From Dendrolimus kikuchii (Eukaryota > Arthropoda > Insecta > Lepidoptera > Lasiocampidae), in assembly GCA_019925095.2 (NCBI GenBank), contig CM034407.1, positions 16,808,710-16,872,709 of the forward strand: a stretch of DNA of 64,000 bases. Reading direction: 5' to 3'. The stretch's first letter is position 1, and every line of letters starts with the position of its first letter. Position numbers and translations under genes: made by a program. The notes below the pieces were generated by a model. It was given only the letters and a program-made list of their open reading frames with translations, was not told where the DNA came from and searched no databases. Of this stretch, positions 10,091 to 21,220 are shown piece after piece.

Positions 10091-10914
10091 AAAAATGCCG
10101 TACAAGATTGGCGAGGGGCAACATAGGTGTGAGTGGCTAAGGAGTGTGGAGAGATGCTGCAGGTTTACAGATCAATTTAGAGGGCGGCAAATTCAAACTT
10201 CGAAGACAAATACATGTATGTACATTTGTAAAAGAATAGACTTAACACAGAAAGATCAGCGCTGGACCGGTCATAATGGTGTTCTTTCTGGGAGGCCTGG
10301 GAAATTATGCTGATAATTAAGGTAAAAATATAGTCCCCTCGAAAAAATTCAAGACTGGCTGGCAAGGCTGAGGCTAAGCGTTTCATGCCGACATGTGAGA
10401 GCGTGGTATCACACCGGTCAAGTCAGTCCCAAGAGCTGTTAACAAAACAATGATTCCAGCACGTCTGTACCACTTTGAATAATGACAAGACATACTAAAA
10501 ATTCTTTGAATTATAATTCAGTCCAAGTATCATTCTACGAAAAAAAAAACTACTTTTTGCGTGACACGATTACAAAATTTCTTGCCAACTGCAGTAAGGT
10601 AGCTAATGGGCTGCTGAGAGGGTGTGTTTATCATAATAAGAGGTGAGAGCAGACCACCTGAGCTCAGCCGGATATAAAGCACAACGCTAACTAAATTTAA
10701 TGTTCAAATAGAAAAGTTTGTAGAGTTTGTATTAAAGTTAGGGGTGTAGTCTTTTATATTAATTTCACTACAGATTATGTGTGACGTCCTCCGAGTTTTT
10801 ATTCAACACAGCAAAGTTCTGTCTGGAGATTTTTGATAAGTTTAAGTCTACCGTGCAATGTCTATGTAGCCGTAAATCATATGCATAATGCATGCACATC
10901 TTCATTTTACTTCG
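10091..10914. other. Spacer, no gene seen
   Basis: Several short open frames lack domains or partners. No RNA gene or shared repeat was recognised. Confidence 0.4.
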
Positions 10915-11345
10915 TTAGCTCAGCGACCCAAAGTGGGTCTTGGCCTCCGAAACTAGAACATGCCACTTTTCTCTGTCCTGCGCAGTTTCTTGCCGATTAC
11001 TGGCTCGTAGCTCCGACAGGTCAGCCTCCACATTGTTTTTTCAGCGATATTTGGGACTGCCGACCGGACGCCGACCCAAATATGCTTTCCTCACTCTGCG
11101 ATCCTCTCCCATCCGTTCTACGTCACCGAACCAGCGGAGGCGGTGAGATTTTAGTTCTCTTATTATGTTAGGCTCAGCCACGAGATTCTCAATTTCGAGG
11201 TTGGTTCGGACCCTCCAGCTAGCATCCTCTCTCTTTGTTGGACCCAGAATCTTACGGAGAACCTTCCTTTCCGCTACTAAAAGCTGGTTCTCCTACTTGA
11301 GAGCAAGTGTCCAGGGTGCGGAGCTTCGACGCTTACATCTTCATT
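10915..11345 (-). pseudogene. LINE ORF2 C-terminal tail, fragment
   Basis: On the minus strand the peptide contains AERKVLRKILGPTKRED, then RLRWFGDVERMGEDRRVRKA, a stop in the usual GRP-RW region, then AQDREKWHVLVSEAKTHFG. This series (RLRW-GHV-RM, DR-W, EAKTHFG) is the usual C-terminal end of RTE/Jockey-related LINE polymerases. Upstream parts are absent and the frame has a stop, so it is a 5'-truncated dead copy. Confidence 0.75.
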
Positions 11346-11569
11346 TTACGATTGTATAACTTAGCCATAATGTCTAGAACATAAATTAATTTTATTGCCT
11401 TCTGGGAATATTCCATCTTATTTGTAGTCATTGTCGGTGTATTAAAACAAAGTGAATCTATCCATGTTATCTTAATATTGATTCAAGTTTAAAATCCACA
11501 AAAAATACTAAATACGGATATAACAATACCAAGTTTCATACGAGCAGTGATTTCTCAAATGTTTTTGTC
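11346..11569. other. Spacer
   Basis: AT-rich; no gene or repeat recognised. Confidence 0.4.
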
Positions 11570-12075
11570 GGAATTCGATAATATTTTTTTCAACACACTT
11601 GCTCATAAAGTGGCTCTATGGTCACCGCAATTAGGCACAGAATGACACCCATTATCAAACTGTGAGTAAAAAACATTATAACTCACTAGTGAGTTATAAT
11701 TTTTTATTTTATTGGTTGAGTTGCTTTGTTCTTAAAAAAGTTTTTATTCAAAAAAAAAAGATCGTGTTCTATAGAACAAATAAATTAATGTTCCTATTGC
11801 TTGCTCATTTCATGCAACTTCTTATTTAAATAGATAATTTTAACTCGTACGTGTTTAATAAATAAAACTTTCACTCATATGTATAACTTTTTTTTATCTA
11901 CTAAATAAAATGAGTTTTTGTTGTTATTTTATTCACAAGTGTGTTGAAAAACGTCGTATGATACACGTGTGTATTGATGATTACCGTCCTCGGCTCTCTT
12001 AAGACCCTCGCCTACGGCTCGAGTCTCAATGGCGCCTCGGCGGTAATCACCAATGTTACACACTAGTACCATAAT
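11570..12075. repeat. Foldback-type element(s) with nested inverted repeats
   Basis: TTTTTCAACACACTTG (about 11585) recurs inverted at about 11935-11955. Near the middle lies a perfect 26-bp palindrome (11676-11701, centred on CACTAGTG). Downstream, GTGTGTATTGATGATTACCG (about 11968) and CGGTAATCACCAATGTTACA (about 12042) form another inverted pair around a CTCGGC-rich core. These look like one or two abutting MITE or foldback elements. Confidence 0.5.
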
Positions 12076-12325
12076 GTACTATTACCAAGGAATCGCCGGC
12101 ATGACAGGTTTTAGTGGTTCGTTTCGCCTCTTTTAAATGATTCTTTTAGTAGTTCGAGTCTATGTATGGGACGGTTATGAAATGCCCCATTCTCTGTATA
12201 CCTATCGAAATTAGGGCCAATTTTTTCAATCACCAGATAAAAGTTATTTTATATGGAGACGCAATAAGGCAATCTTCGCGGGTAGGGGGTTTTGTGCTCA
12301 ATATATGGCCATTCTTTATTCCCCA

Positions 12326-12840
12326 CTAGCTGATATGCCCGCGACTTCGTCCGCGTCACGATCGCGACGTAGAATACTATCAGCGCCATCTAGTTTATTT
12401 AATATGATGATGAAATACGCTATGCTAGACACTGCTTTTGTAAGGTTTTACTTTTTAGCGGAATCTCGTCTTTTTAATGTATAAATTGTTTTATCGTTTT
12501 ATTGTATGATAATGATAGCAGCAACATCAATACTTTATTAGGTGCAAAAGTTGTATAATAAGCCGTTTAAGTAATTAAAGTTTTTTAACTATCCCACGAG
12601 AACTCAATAATTTTTTGGGATCAAAAGTATCTTATATGTTGACCAGCGATATAAGCCACTACAATACAAAATTTCATTTAAACCGCCCATTTGTTTCGGA
12701 GATTAGACCGTATAAACAGAGAAACAAAAAATTTAAAAAAAATCTAAATTAGTTCTTTTTCACTTGTTACTGACTCGGTTTTTAGCATTTTTTTTTTCAT
12801 TGTACAGAAATTCGACCTCTACAGTTTTATTATATATATA
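12326..12840 (-). mobile_element. Helitron-like element H2, copy 1
   Basis: On the plus strand it begins A then CTAG at 12326-12329, followed by TGATATGCCCGCGACTTCG, and runs to GTACAGAAATTCGACCTCTA and the poly-T-rich 5' end. It shares most of its length with the clean copy at 16179-16486 but is longer, with extra sequence at about 12360-12590. The 5' TC terminus has decayed. Confidence 0.65.
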
Positions 12841-14140
12841 AATTAAGAACTGGTGCCCGGAGAACATAGAATTTTGCACTTATCTCGCAGTGAGCCACCA
12901 GCTCACGACAGCGCTGGTTCAGGGGGTCTGCCGCTGCTTACCACGCGGCGATACACAAAGGTTGCAAGGTCCTTCTACACGAGCCTCCGGGCGCAAGGCA
13001 CGCAGATACACTGACCATTTAAGTTTATATAAAACTAACTGGACGCGGAAATCTTCAATAGCTTATTATGTGTAGTTATAAAAGAGGGTGCGGTACTACT
13101 TTATGTGCGTCGCGGTAGCGTGGCGTTTGGCAACGTACTGACTCACGCATAGAGCGGGCGGCGGCAACATGCGGGGGTTGCAAGACGCTATGAACCCAAG
13201 ACACATTTTCTAACTGGGAAATAGGTGGCGCCAACACCACAGAATAAAACACAACATGGGAAAATTAAAAATGACAGATGCATGCATAAAACAGTTGACT
13301 TGTTTCACTTTTGAATTTGGTCAGATTATAATTTATTTCTCTGATACGTTTTATCTGATGATTAAAAAATCGGCCCTAAATCTATAAATGGTTCGAGTTC
13401 GTACATTGCATTTCAAATGTAAAACAATCAGGGACAATGAAACTCGAGACAAAGCTAACTCATATCCCGGGCGTAACTTAGTATACTTTTTATCCCGGTA
13501 AACCACCTTTCCGCGGGATAACCAAAAATATCAAAAAAGATGGCGCTGCGATCGCATCCTTTTTGATAACTACTGAACGTAGGTATATGAATGAAACGCG
13601 ACACGAGCTAGCTTATACCCCGAATCAACACTCAGGATACATTTAATCCCAATAAATGATGTCGTTTCCATAAAATAGACATATTAGTTAAATAGATGGC
13701 GCTGCAATCGCGTTTTTTCAATTCACTAACAAATACATACGTGGTCATAGCAAACAAGTCATTCATTCATTGTATTACTTTATCAGGTTGGATTCGACTC
13801 GTCTCTGTTTTGCTGGGCAGTTGTTTAGACTATATAGACTTAGTTTCTTTGTTATTGTAGTGAATTGAACAAAAAACAGTAAAGTTTTAAGTCTAACATA
13901 TTATTACATAAAAAGATTTAATACTAATATAACATTTTAGTACGTCATGTCATTATTATAACTATAGTAATATTTTTCATTTCTTTTATTGTGTCTTGGG
14001 AGCATGCACTGTTTGCTACAACTCCATTAATTCTTCAAAAAGTAATGCTGTAACATACTTCTGTATAAAACTTATTAAAAAAAATATAACTTGAGATATA
14101 AATAGAATAAAAAATATAAAGAAAACAATATTTAGCTAAG
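12841..14140. other. Low-copy spacer with old repeat traces
   Basis: 12880-13250 is GC-richer with a 61-codon frame (12890-13075) that has no recognised domain. 13440-13760 has two diverged stretches each holding AGATGGCGCTGC. No host exon could be supported; splice structure cannot be judged by eye. Confidence 0.35.
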
Positions 14141-14144
14141 ACGT

Positions 14145-14309
14145 GTTGCTGGGGAGTTTCTTGCCGCTTCTCCTTAACAGCAATAACACGTTGCGAAGCG
14201 GTGTAAACAGAAGAGGAAGAAAAATTAAATTTTAACTTATATGTATGACCTTCAAAAAGTATTCTCCAGTGGAACTTATTTTAAATAAAAACTTTTGAAT
14301 TTGAATTTA
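14145..14309 (+). repeat. LINE-type 3' tail ending in TTTGAATTTGAATTT
   Basis: Contains TTGCGAAGCGGTG and ends AAAACTTTTGAATTTGAATT, a short tandem end of the kind used by some LINEs. No coding remnant. The GAAGCGGT phrase resembles the PLE-associated segment at 8405-8450 but the rest differs. Confidence 0.4.
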
Positions 14310-14759
14310 TAAAGAGGAAAGATTTGTTTGTTTGCATTGAATAGGCTCCGAAACTACTGAACCGACTTGAAAAATTCTTTCACTGTTGGCAAGGTTTTTT
14401 TTTTAGGGCGGGGCAAATGCTATTTACGCACAATACCGGGTCCTTTGCAAGGGGTTAGACCATAGTTGATCATGGAGGCCTTCCCTTTTTAAGGGGCAAT
14501 CCAAACAGTTATCAACTGGCTTGTGTGGACACTCCGAGAAGTTGCACGGGCAACAACCACTACCCATTAAAACCACCCTCCTCCCATGTGCCCCGCACTT
14601 TTTGTAGGAAAGGCTGAGACTTAGAACGTAGTTACGCCCAGTCCGATCCAGCGCAGTTGTTGGCAAGGTACATTATCTCCGGATGACATAGGCTAAATTA
14701 TATTTTGATTAAAATATTTTTTTATTAAATACCCGTGCGAAGCCGGGTCGGGCCGCTAG
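14310..14759 (+). mobile_element. Helitron-like element H4, interrupted
   Basis: The left part (AAGAGGAAAGATTTGTTTG, CCGAAACTACTGAACCGACT) and right part (CCGGATGACATAGGCTA to GTGCGAAGCCGGGTCGGGCC and CTAG at 14756-14759, then T) belong to one element. It is split by the retroelement insertion at 14395-14657. Confidence 0.7.
14395..14657 (-). mobile_element. 5'-truncated retroelement inserted in Helitron
   Basis: A 263-bp minus-strand insert that begins on the plus strand with ten T's (its poly-A tail). It is flanked by an 11-bp direct repeat TGTTGGCAAGG at 14384-14394 and 14658-14668. Inside, an 80-codon minus-strand frame has a run of Cys residues (CCPCNFSECPHKPVDNC) but no family was recognised. 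The insert is a LINE or SINE 3' end; its clade is unknown. Confidence 0.8.
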
Positions 14760-15286
14760 TACATAAATAATCCTAATATAGTTTTTATGTAAGTAACATA
14801 GAGCTACTACCTAGGCTTGTTCACGAGGTGTAGCCGCGGGAAAAATAGTATATAAATCTAATAACATATTCTCTATGTACTTAAGTAAGTAGGTCTAACA
14901 AAATACTTTTTACTGAACCAACTATAATGAATAACCGAGTGAAAAGACGTTTCATAAACCCCCAAAGTCGAATAAAGTATTGCTAAAACAAGACAAAACC
15001 AACTGAAATCGATTATCGCAACGTTAACGGGGATTAAACGTACAAATCTGCCGTTACACTGACAAAATGACTCCGACCTTCATCCGTTTAAAATTTAATT
15101 AAAACCGACCAATTTCATTTTGGTTCCATTCCGTTCAGCCGGATCGATTGGGCAATGCGAATTTATGTAAGCGGATTTTAGATTTTGATGTATTCCAATA
15201 TAGTTGCTAATTTTATGATTGAGGGTGTCAGCCGTTCGTTATATAAGTATATGCGGTATGATGCTTATTTGCATAATTTAATTATA
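14760..15286. other. Low-copy spacer
   Basis: No gene, RNA gene or repeat partner recognised. Confidence 0.4.
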
Positions 15287-15291
15287 CTACT

Positions 15292-15870
15292 TGTCGCGGC
15301 ACGATTCACTAAAAGAAGGTACACACCGGTCCAGCCGAGTATGCAATCAGTACGCTCGCGCCGGTGTGTACACGCAATATCAAAATTGCCTATGAAAAAC
15401 GCTCTTTATCTACGGCCAACCGCCTATATTCAAAAATCAAGAACGAGACGACGACGCAAAATTGTACGCGCAAGAAAATTTAATGTAAAGTCACAAAAGA
15501 TTAAATTATACGCATTTAACAAGCAAAGGGTACTTCATTGAAGAATTCCTACGCTTCATATGCTTGAAATATCCGGCTCGAAGGACCAAAAAAAAAAATC
15601 GTATGAAGCGTAGGAATTCTTCAATGAAGCACCCTTTGCTTGTTAAATGCGTATAATTTAATCTTTTGTGACTTTACATTAAATTTTCTTGCGCGTACAA
15701 TTTTGCGTCGTCGTCTCCTTCTTGATTTTTGAATATAGGCGGTTGGCCGTAGATAAAAAGCGTTTTTCATAGGCAATTTTGATATTGCGTGTACACACCG
15801 GCGCGAGCGTACTGATTGCATACTCGGCTGGACCGGTGTGTACCTTCTTTTAGTGAATCGTGCCGCGACA
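15292..15870. mobile_element. 579-bp near-perfect palindrome (foldback element)
   Basis: Left arm 15292-15560 and right arm 15602-15870 are each exactly 269 bp and are reverse complements with 3 mismatches. The spacer is 41 bp and holds an A-run. Outer ends are TGTCGCGGCAC and GTGCCGCGACA, flanked by a 5-bp direct repeat CTACT (15287-15291, 15871-15875). Each arm holds a smaller inverted pair (GTACACACCGG and CCGGTGTGTAC). Two open frames (15185-15541 plus, 15621-15821 minus) give nearly the same basic peptide only because of the symmetry. A transcript across it would fold into one long double-stranded hairpin. The superfamily is not recognised. Confidence 0.9.
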
Positions 15871-16084
15871 CTACTCCTAAGCGTTTATTTTACTATTGAC
15901 TTTGCATGTCGTTGCGTCACGTTTTATACACCAATTTAATTATGTATAATTTAGCACAATTAAAGACCACGGTAAATACATGAACGTGATGCCTTACAGA
16001 TAATAGTTATTCGTTAAAGTAGCCGATAATATTGGTCATTTGTCTAAATCATCAAAAATGCCCAATCTCATAAATGTGTAAATA

Positions 16085-16715
16085 TCTATATATTAATACG
16101 TGAAGCAAAAAATTTGTACCCCTTTTTACGAAAATTGCGTGGATGGAACAGTATGAAATTTCGGACACTTATAGTTTACTAGCTGATGCCCGCGACTTCG
16201 GTTTTTTAACTGTCCCACGGGAACTCTTTAATTTTTCGGGATCAAAAGTGTCCTATATGTTGACCAGGGATATAAGCTACCATCATACAAAATTTAACTT
16301 AAATTGGTCTAGTCGTTTCGGAGATTAGCCGGTACAAACAGACAGACAAACAGAGAAACAAAAAAATTGAAAAAAATCTAAAATAGCTTAATTCACTTCT
16401 TACATCCCCCTGACTCGGTTATTAGCATTTTTTTTCATTGTACAGAAATTCGACCTCTACAGTTTTATTATATTTATAGATAGAGATATAGAGTAGGCGT
16501 GCACAATGCTAATATTTTTTTAAATTATGCATATAAAATAAATTAAAACAATAAAACAACTATTACATACACTACCATGTATTTGACACACATACGCATA
16601 TACACTCTTTTGTTTGTTGTTAAAGTCAAGTTAACAGTGTTGTATTGCCGAAATCTGTGATTATAGAAGTATAGTCTTTGACATTAAATATTATGTTTGA
16701 ATTTCGACCATGGGC
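16085..16715 (-). repeat. Family K repeat, copy 2 (interrupted)
   Basis: Minus-strand copy of the repeat at 7580 and 18270, split by a Helitron at 16179-16486. When the insert is removed, the flanks join as CACTTATAGTTTATATAGAG, matching uninterrupted copies. Confidence 0.8.
16179..16486 (-). mobile_element. Helitron-like element H2, copy 2 (clean insertion)
   Basis: A 308-bp non-autonomous Helitron. On the plus strand it reads A, CTAG (16179-16182) ... GA (16485-16486), T; so on its own strand it starts TC, ends CTAG and sits between A and T with no target duplication. The body matches 12326-12840. Confidence 0.85.
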
Positions 16716-16747
16716 GACGACTAGTATTATTTAATGTTCATTATAAT

Positions 16748-17219
16748 TGTTGCGGACAGAGAGCACCCCTCTGACCCCCGCCTGAACACACCTACTCTCC
16801 GCGCCCCGCATACCACCGACGCCCATAGCTCGCACAATTAGCAGCTAGGCGTCGTACGGTACGCGGGATATAGGAGCGGCCTTGGAAGCATAAATTGTTA
16901 ATTCTTCAGACACAATTGACGACTTACCACTCTCTCTTTCGACTCTCTCGCATAATTTGTTATACGTACTTCTTCATGTATAATAATCATACAGTCCATT
17001 ATATCGAGTTTAATTTCCAAACAAGAAGCAACCGCCACCAATAATAATACTGGTATGCACATCACGTAAAAGATAAGGTTTCTGTATACATAGTCTAAGT
17101 TAAATTAGGAACAATGAAGAAATTAATATACTGCAGAGTACAACACCTCGTCGTCTTATTTTGTACTCCCCTCTCGGGCGAATGAGCTCTGGCTCTTGGT
17201 TAGTGGTGCTTCTCCAACA
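16748..17219 (-). mobile_element. Possible solo LTR (472 bp)
   Basis: The ends TGTTG (16748) and CAACA (17219) are a perfect inverted pair of the TG...CA type used by LTRs, and the length fits. There is no matching flanking duplication, no second copy in the window and no primer site next to it, so this is tentative. Confidence 0.35.
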
Positions 17220-17890
17220 TACGACAGGGGTCATCCACCACGAAAGTACCACATTACTTAAACTCCCACATACGTCTATCAAGTTACATATTTTCAACGG
17301 CATTTTCGAATCTACATCTTACAAATCCCTTACAAATTCGTAACAATATTAAACATTACATACAAAAACAAAAAACATATCATAACACATAAAGAATAAG
17401 CAGGATTGTCAGGCCTGAGAGGACCAAAAATAATCAATAACCATAAAACGTTAGTGATTTACCTTGTCTGATGAAATACAGTCTACTCAAGAACTGGTAT
17501 CGTGGTAAAAGATTCAGACCGTAACAATATTCAACACTTAACTAACCAGTCCAGTGGTTCACACCAAAACTGTTCATTCGATAAGCCGAGCATATCTGTC
17601 CTGCACCAGAACAAACTTTGAAATCACTACCTTAAAATTACAACAATACGGTCTATTTTAGGTTATAAGAATTTCTTGTGTATAATTTTCAAAGCGAACC
17701 CCTTTGTGAAATAAGAAAGGTTTTGTTGTCGTGAAGAATTTGATCTTCTGCTCGGGATAGCCCTTTGAGTCTTTTGATAAAACTGGTTAAGCTTAACTTA
17801 TTATCTTTGTATTCCTAAATGTTTTTGTTCTAACTTTTGGCGAATGAGAAATAGTTTATATTATGGACAATCGCATTTAGCTTTCAATAA
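17220..17890. other. Spacer
   Basis: No gene or repeat recognised. Open frames of 60-67 codons here show no domain. Confidence 0.4.
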
Positions 17891-17894
17891 TCCC

Positions 17895-18060
17895 CGGCTA
17901 TATGTCGTGGTCGCGTAATGACTAGCGCACGCGTCCCAAACTCAAAGGGCGCGGGTTCGATTCTGGCCAGAACTAGGTGTGGCGGGAGTGCTGTCCGTTC
18001 CCCCTCAAAAATGTTAATCTATAAAAGATTGTGGATAACATATTAGGAATTTTTGTTTAC
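17895..18060 (+). repeat. tRNA-derived SINE, type 2, copy 1
   Basis: GTGGTCGCGTAATGACTAGCG is a plausible box A region, and GGGTTCGATTCTGG at 17953-17966 is close to the Pol III box B. The body continues for about 90 bp (GGCGGGAGTGCTGTCC, GATTGTGGATAAC). A decayed relative is at 34105. Confidence 0.6.
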
Positions 18061-18269
18061 ACACTTTCGGAGATTGATACGGCTGATACGGCGGTAGCTA
18101 CGCCCCTGATGACTATTTAAATTAATCGATATATAACTATATCTACTATAAATTTAAAGCCACATAGTTCGCTTTTGGACTATCTATAGTAAGATTTCGT
18201 CGTTGTCAATGAAGGACCTTGTAACAATATTTTTGATGAAGTATTTGTTTTGACAAATTATTAATTCGA

Positions 18270-18540
18270 CCATTATAATTTGTTGTTAAAGACTATATTT
18301 CGCCAAGGCTACACTGTTAATTTGATTTGAACAATAAACAAAAGAGTATATATGCGTGTGTGTGTCAAATACACGGTAGTGTGTCATCTATTTTTTATGC
18401 ATAATTAAAAAAAGTATTAGCACTCGACGCTTCTTCTCTATATAAACTATAAGTGTGCGAAATTTCATACTCCTCCGTCCGCGCAATTTTAGTAAAAAGG
18501 GGTAGGTACAAAGTTCACGTATTAATATATAGATTATATA
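18270..18540 (+). repeat. Family K repeat, copy 3
   Basis: Same body as 7580-7890, with ATATATGCGTGTGTGTGTCA and the TTCATACTCCTCCGTCCGCG stretch, ending near CACGTATTAATATATAGAT. Confidence 0.75.
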
Positions 18541-19650
18541 GGCAAGGTGGCGAAGTCCATCAGTGGGGGAAGAGTGTGCTATGATATTATAGTTGTGATG
18601 TAAGGCTCTTGAATAAATATAACTTCACTCTTAAACTGACTTTTTATTTTCACCTTTGTAAGTATCTTTTTGTCGTACAAAATGGTCTCTCTTAACTGAA
18701 TTCAAAAACCGTGTCTCTTTTTACATTTTTGAATTCCCACCAATGAGAGCGAGTTTTATACCCATCTCTCATTGGTTAGTCGTATCCTTACGTCCTGGCT
18801 AACACGGGCATATAGGCATTGAATAACAATAACAAAAGTAGATCATTATGTAATTGATAAATTAAATTTAATTAAATAAATAAGAAAATTGAAATAGATA
18901 TTTATATATAATTTATTTTACGATTAGAAATTATGATTTAAACATGAATGGAAAACATAGCGTAGATCAAAAGAATGTTGTTGCTATGTTTTTCATAAGG
19001 TAGCACTTGTCAAACGTCAAAAGTCAAATGCCAAAGATTGACCTTGAACTTGACCTACTGTTGTTTATGAATATGAATTGGATTAAAATACAAGTTTTAT
19101 TTATAATACGAAAGTTTCTGATAGACATGAAAATGAAATTCCATAAATGTATAAACAAATAATTGAGTTGGAAAACCGAGCGTGTGGTAACCAGGATCGT
19201 GGTATATTTTAAGCAAATATAATATAAAACTACAACTAAACGTGGTAAGTATGTTGCGGCCGCATCGCATGTTAAAGATATTTATTGTGGCCAAATGCGT
19301 CTTGTTTAAAAATAACACCGTTATCAAATAGCCACACTAGTGAGTATAAATACGTTTTCTGACAATATTTAACGTCATTAACAATGTCGCATTTCAAATA
19401 ACATATTAAAACCCATCGCCATATCTGCGTGAAACGACTTATGTCTGTCATATTATCGCAGATAAAACCCCACCATTATAATAGAATTTTTCTTATATGT
19501 TAACGTTGGATATGTTTAAAATATTTTTCATGTGATATAAATAAATTACTTACCGCATTTACTAGAGTAGGGTTGTTATATTAATACTTTAATAAAAAAT
19601 CCAAATCACAGTTACATTAATATACCTACAATTTTATGTCTATATAATAA
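18541..19650. other. Spacer, no gene seen
   Basis: 18590-18790 has an AATAAA-containing segment that could be LTR debris (GGCTCTTGAATAAATATAAC), but no ends were found. The rest is AT-rich with short domain-less frames. Confidence 0.35.
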
Positions 19651-19652
19651 TA

Positions 19653-19740
19653 CTAGCTGTCCCGGCAGACGTTGTTCTGCGTTGAAGAAATAAAATTTAG
19701 AACCCGATCTCAGCGCCACCTACCAGTTCCAACGTTTGTA
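19653..19740 (-). mobile_element. Helitron-like element H5, 3' fragment
   Basis: Begins CTAG then CTGTCCCGGCAGACGTTGTT and continues AACCCGATCTCAGCGCCACC. The same head is at 23882, and body fragments are at 6470 and 4765. Confidence 0.6.
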
Positions 19741-19909
19741 AGTAGGATCGACTTTGCGCCATATTGTGACTTTAAATAATTAAATATTATATTAAGACAA
19801 TTTACTACTAATTTAACCTTTTTATTTAAATTTGATGTAAGACTATTTATTATTGATATGCAAATAAGTTTTTTGCAAACCATACTTTTCAAGTGACATT
19901 TGACAGATA

Positions 19910-20110
19910 GAGGTTATTGACATGTCCGGGGCGCGCCGTGTACGTCCTATTCTTATTTGGATCTGGGCCGTGTCCGGGGCGTGCCGTGTACGTGGCCCGG
20001 ACGGGGCACGAATTTGAAACGTTACATACATTTTGTATCGCCCGTTTAGCACCCGGTGTAATATAAACGTGCAGCACGGAGTGGCTCCGCTCCGGCCCCG
20101 CCCCGGCCCG
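19910..20110. other. GC-rich island with a spaced 23-bp repeat
   Basis: A 23-bp unit starting TGTCCGGGGCG at 19923-19945 recurs at 19971-19993 with one mismatch, and GGCCCGGAC-type runs follow. It stands out sharply from the AT-rich surroundings. Long open frames here on both strands reflect the high GC content and show no domain. Confidence 0.5.
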
Positions 20111-20298
20111 GACTCGGTGGCATATTGTTACAATTACCATGTGCTAACAACGGTGAAGAAAAACATCCTGATGCAAGCTGCACATAACCGATGTGTCAAA
20201 CCGGCCAAGCTGCCTTGGACAAGCGTGGCGGGTATACTGTTAGCTCCCCCTATAATGGGAGGCCCGAGCCCAGCAGTGGGACATTAATGGGCTGATTT
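20111..20298 (+). repeat. LINE-type 3' tail (GGCCCGAGCCCAGCAGTGGG)
   Basis: Ends with GGGAGGCCCGAGCCCAGC followed by AGTGGGACATTAATGGGCTG, a 3'-tail style I know from lepidopteran LINE or SINE repeats (recollection, not checked). It stops exactly where family A copy 5 begins. Confidence 0.45.
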
Positions 20299-20299
20299 T

Positions 20300-20572
20300 A
20301 TCCGTGCAGGAACGGAGAAAGAATACAATTTCCTGCGGCCGGGCGGCCTGTCGTAAGAGGCGACAAAACAACCCGCAGCCAGGTGGTAGGGCATTTGCCC
20401 GACTGGATGGCTACCACCCCTGGTCTAGAGTATGTCGCCATAACAACCTTGAGTTGTGTTCCGGCATTAGTGACCAGGTTCCAGTCACCCTAAGAGAGCA
20501 GCAGCGCATTTGTTGCACTTTGGTGTGCAAATGTCCATAGGCGATGGTAACCGCTTTCCATGAAGTGAGCCA
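20300..20572 (+). repeat. Family A element, copy 5 (3'-truncated)
   Basis: Starts ATCCGTGCAGGAACGG and matches through CCGCTTTCCATGAAGTGAG, then departs before the CTGCTGAACTCC end. Confidence 0.85.
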
Positions 20573-21220
20573 TACTCCATTCTGATCTCGTCGTCAGCCA
20601 ATCGCAGTTCACTCATCCCTGTCCTCTGACTTCCTAATCCAGCGCCCTTGCACATGTGGTCCTCACTCCATAGGGCTGGAAGGTGTCCAACACTACGTTT
20701 ACCGACGATTCCATTCCATTAAAAATAAAAATGCAATAGCCGAAAATATTGGAAATTGAGTTGAAACCGAATCATCATATTAAAACGATATGTCGGGATC
20801 AGTGGTTTGCGGAAATTCGCGAATACGATATTCATGTAAATGATATCGAGTATATCAGATTGTATTGTCATAATAACATATCTACTGAATATTTATAAGA
20901 TATAAAACCCTCAGAAATAAATGTGTAGTTCGTGTATGAAAGGGTGCAAGAATGTAATGCATGCAAAACCGATATTAAATGTTTAAACTTTTCTGTTTTT
21001 CTGTTATCAAATAAATAAACAGATACAAGAGAAAAATCCGTCTTGTCAGTTTGTCTACCAGTAAACAAAAATAATAGAAAAATCATTACGAGGAAATTAT
21101 TTGTGGCATACATAAATAGTGTCAATTTCTTCCAGATCTTTCTAGATATAAATTTAGCATTTAAAAGTGAATCAGTATTAAGTGCGCAAAATAATTTTAA
21201 ATATTCATAATTATGTATTA
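20573..21220. other. Spacer
   Basis: 20580-20700 may be a decayed LINE tail (minus strand), but frames are too broken to support it. The 138-codon minus-strand open frame at 20868-21284 shows no domain and runs into the Helitron. Confidence 0.35.

Noticed and set aside
12890..13075. Possible host exon
   Set aside because: A 61-codon frame with no domain, no supporting splice context that can be judged by eye and no neighbours; evidence is insufficient.
15185..15821. Two open frames with almost the same basic peptide
   Set aside because: They are the two arms of the 579-bp palindrome read in opposite directions; the similarity is forced by symmetry and no domain is present.
19843..20287. Overlapping Arg/Pro-rich open frames on both strands
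   Set aside because: They follow from the GC-rich island and lack any domain.
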